Shown piece by piece: positions 63,689 to 64,000 of a DNA stretch of 64,000 nucleotides (its first letter is position 1; each line of letters begins with the position of its first letter). Origin of the DNA: Rhodoferax sp. (GTDB lineage Bacteria; Pseudomonadota; Gammaproteobacteria; Burkholderiales; Burkholderiaceae_C); NCBI RefSeq assembly GCF_028688795.1, contig NZ_JAQTXM010000022.1:1-64000 (forward strand), in the 5' to 3' direction. Both the position numbers and the translations under genes were made by a program. Under the pieces are notes generated by a model. That model did no database searches, had not been told where the DNA came from, and saw only the letters and a program-made list of their open reading frames with translations.

Positions 63689-64000
63689 TTACAGCTTTTG
63701 TGACTGCATGAAGCTGTCAAACTTGGCTTCAGTGAAGCGGAACCACAGGTTTTGGTCTTTGCGGAAGGCAGAGTAGTCGTCGTACACTTTTTTCCAGTTG
63801 GGGTTTTTAGCCGCCACTTCAGCGTAAAGTGCCATGGATTCTTTGTAGGCCAAATCCAGCACGTCTTTGGGGAAAGGCAAAACCTTGACCTTTTGACCCA
63901 CCAACTGCTTCAATGCAGCCGGGTTGCGGGCATCGTACTTGGCTTGCATTTCGGTGTGCGCGAAAGCAGCTGCGGCTTCAACGATGGCCTTGTTTTCTGC
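63689..64000 (-). CDS. TRAP transporter substrate-binding protein (DctP type), 5' end outside the window
   Basis: The window holds the last 103 codons; the frame stays open to the right edge, so the gene is cut by the window and not truncated in nature. The visible part (AIVEAAAAFAHTEMQAKYDA, LKQLVGQKVKVLPFPKDVLD, KKVYDDYSAFRKDQNLWFRF) is the C-terminal lobe of a DctP-family binding protein. It is convergent with the two permease genes, an uncommon arrangement, but is likely the receptor of that transporter. Confidence 0.85.
   Translation of the reverse strand, partial: AENKAIVEAAAAFAHTEMQAKYDARNPAALKQLVGQKVKVLPFPKDVLDLAYKESMALYAEVAAKNPNWKKVYDDYSAFRKDQNLWFRFTEAKFDSFMQSQKL

Overview
The window looks like a chromosomal segment of a Gram-negative betaproteobacterium, most likely a Comamonadaceae member near Rhodoferax or Polaromonas. 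The grounds are the gene order gyrA-serC-pheA-tyrA-aroA/cmk-rpsA-ihfB-lapA-lapB-rfaE1-rfaD, the AroA-Cmk fusion, LPS heptose genes, OmpA, TRAP transporters and sigma-54/AcoR-type regulators. Genus is an inference from gene content and motifs; no database was searched. No rRNA, tRNA, CRISPR array, insertion sequence or phage gene was seen.

Layout. (1) 99-914: exonuclease III. (2) 948-11073: a dense signalling array holding a HisKA-receiver protein without an ATPase domain, a receiver-AraC regulator, a degenerate histidine kinase, a full membrane histidine kinase, three near-identical stand-alone receivers, a PAS protein with no output domain, and a Sel1-repeat protein with two CbbX-type AAA modules. 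It ends exactly at a fragment of a Cys/Met-metabolism PLP enzyme (11072-11242), which looks like an insertion scar. (3) 11388-16260: ntrC, ntrB, a small coiled-coil exported protein and glnA, with a recognisable sigma-54 promoter before glnA. (4) 16492-25996: CinA-like protein, EI24 protein, sterol-desaturase-family enzyme, polysaccharide deacetylase, YVTN beta-propeller protein, rsuA, ackA, a MaoC-phosphotransacetylase fusion, an unknown gene and an OmpA-family lipoprotein-like porin protein. (5) 26244-40806: the housekeeping cluster from gyrA to crcB. (6) 40840-60945: a tungsten/molybdenum and aldehyde-oxidation region: a tungsten aldehyde oxidoreductase operon (Fe-S, W and FAD subunits plus a MoaD-like protein), a divergent GAF-Fis regulator, modE, modABC with a ModE box, a modD remnant, a LOG protein, azlCD, an AcoR-type sigma-54 activator divergent from an ExaC-type aldehyde dehydrogenase with a DUF779 partner, tupABC, and a ModE-like HTH fused to a periplasmic-binding-protein domain. 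(7) 61108-64000: a TRAP transporter.

How the genes fit together. Region 6 reads as one physiological unit: import of tungstate (Tup) and molybdate (Mod), sensing of the oxyanions (ModE, the HTH-PBP regulator), and two independent routes for oxidising aldehydes (W-dependent AOR and NAD-dependent ALDH), each with its own GAF/Fis-type regulator. AckA/phosphotransacetylase in region 4 could connect acetate and acetyl-CoA to the same metabolism.

The most striking feature not explained by genes is a family of about 50-70 bp AT-rich imperfect palindromes (arms resembling ATAGCTGCTAGCGCTTAT and AAGGGCTAGAGGCTATTTT). Eleven copies or likely copies lie in this window. Six touch or lie between genes; five lie inside coding sequences, where they supply a stretch of AroA, the signal peptides of a deacetylase and of TupA, a stretch of RsuA and a linker in the tungstate-type regulator, always in a compatible reading frame.
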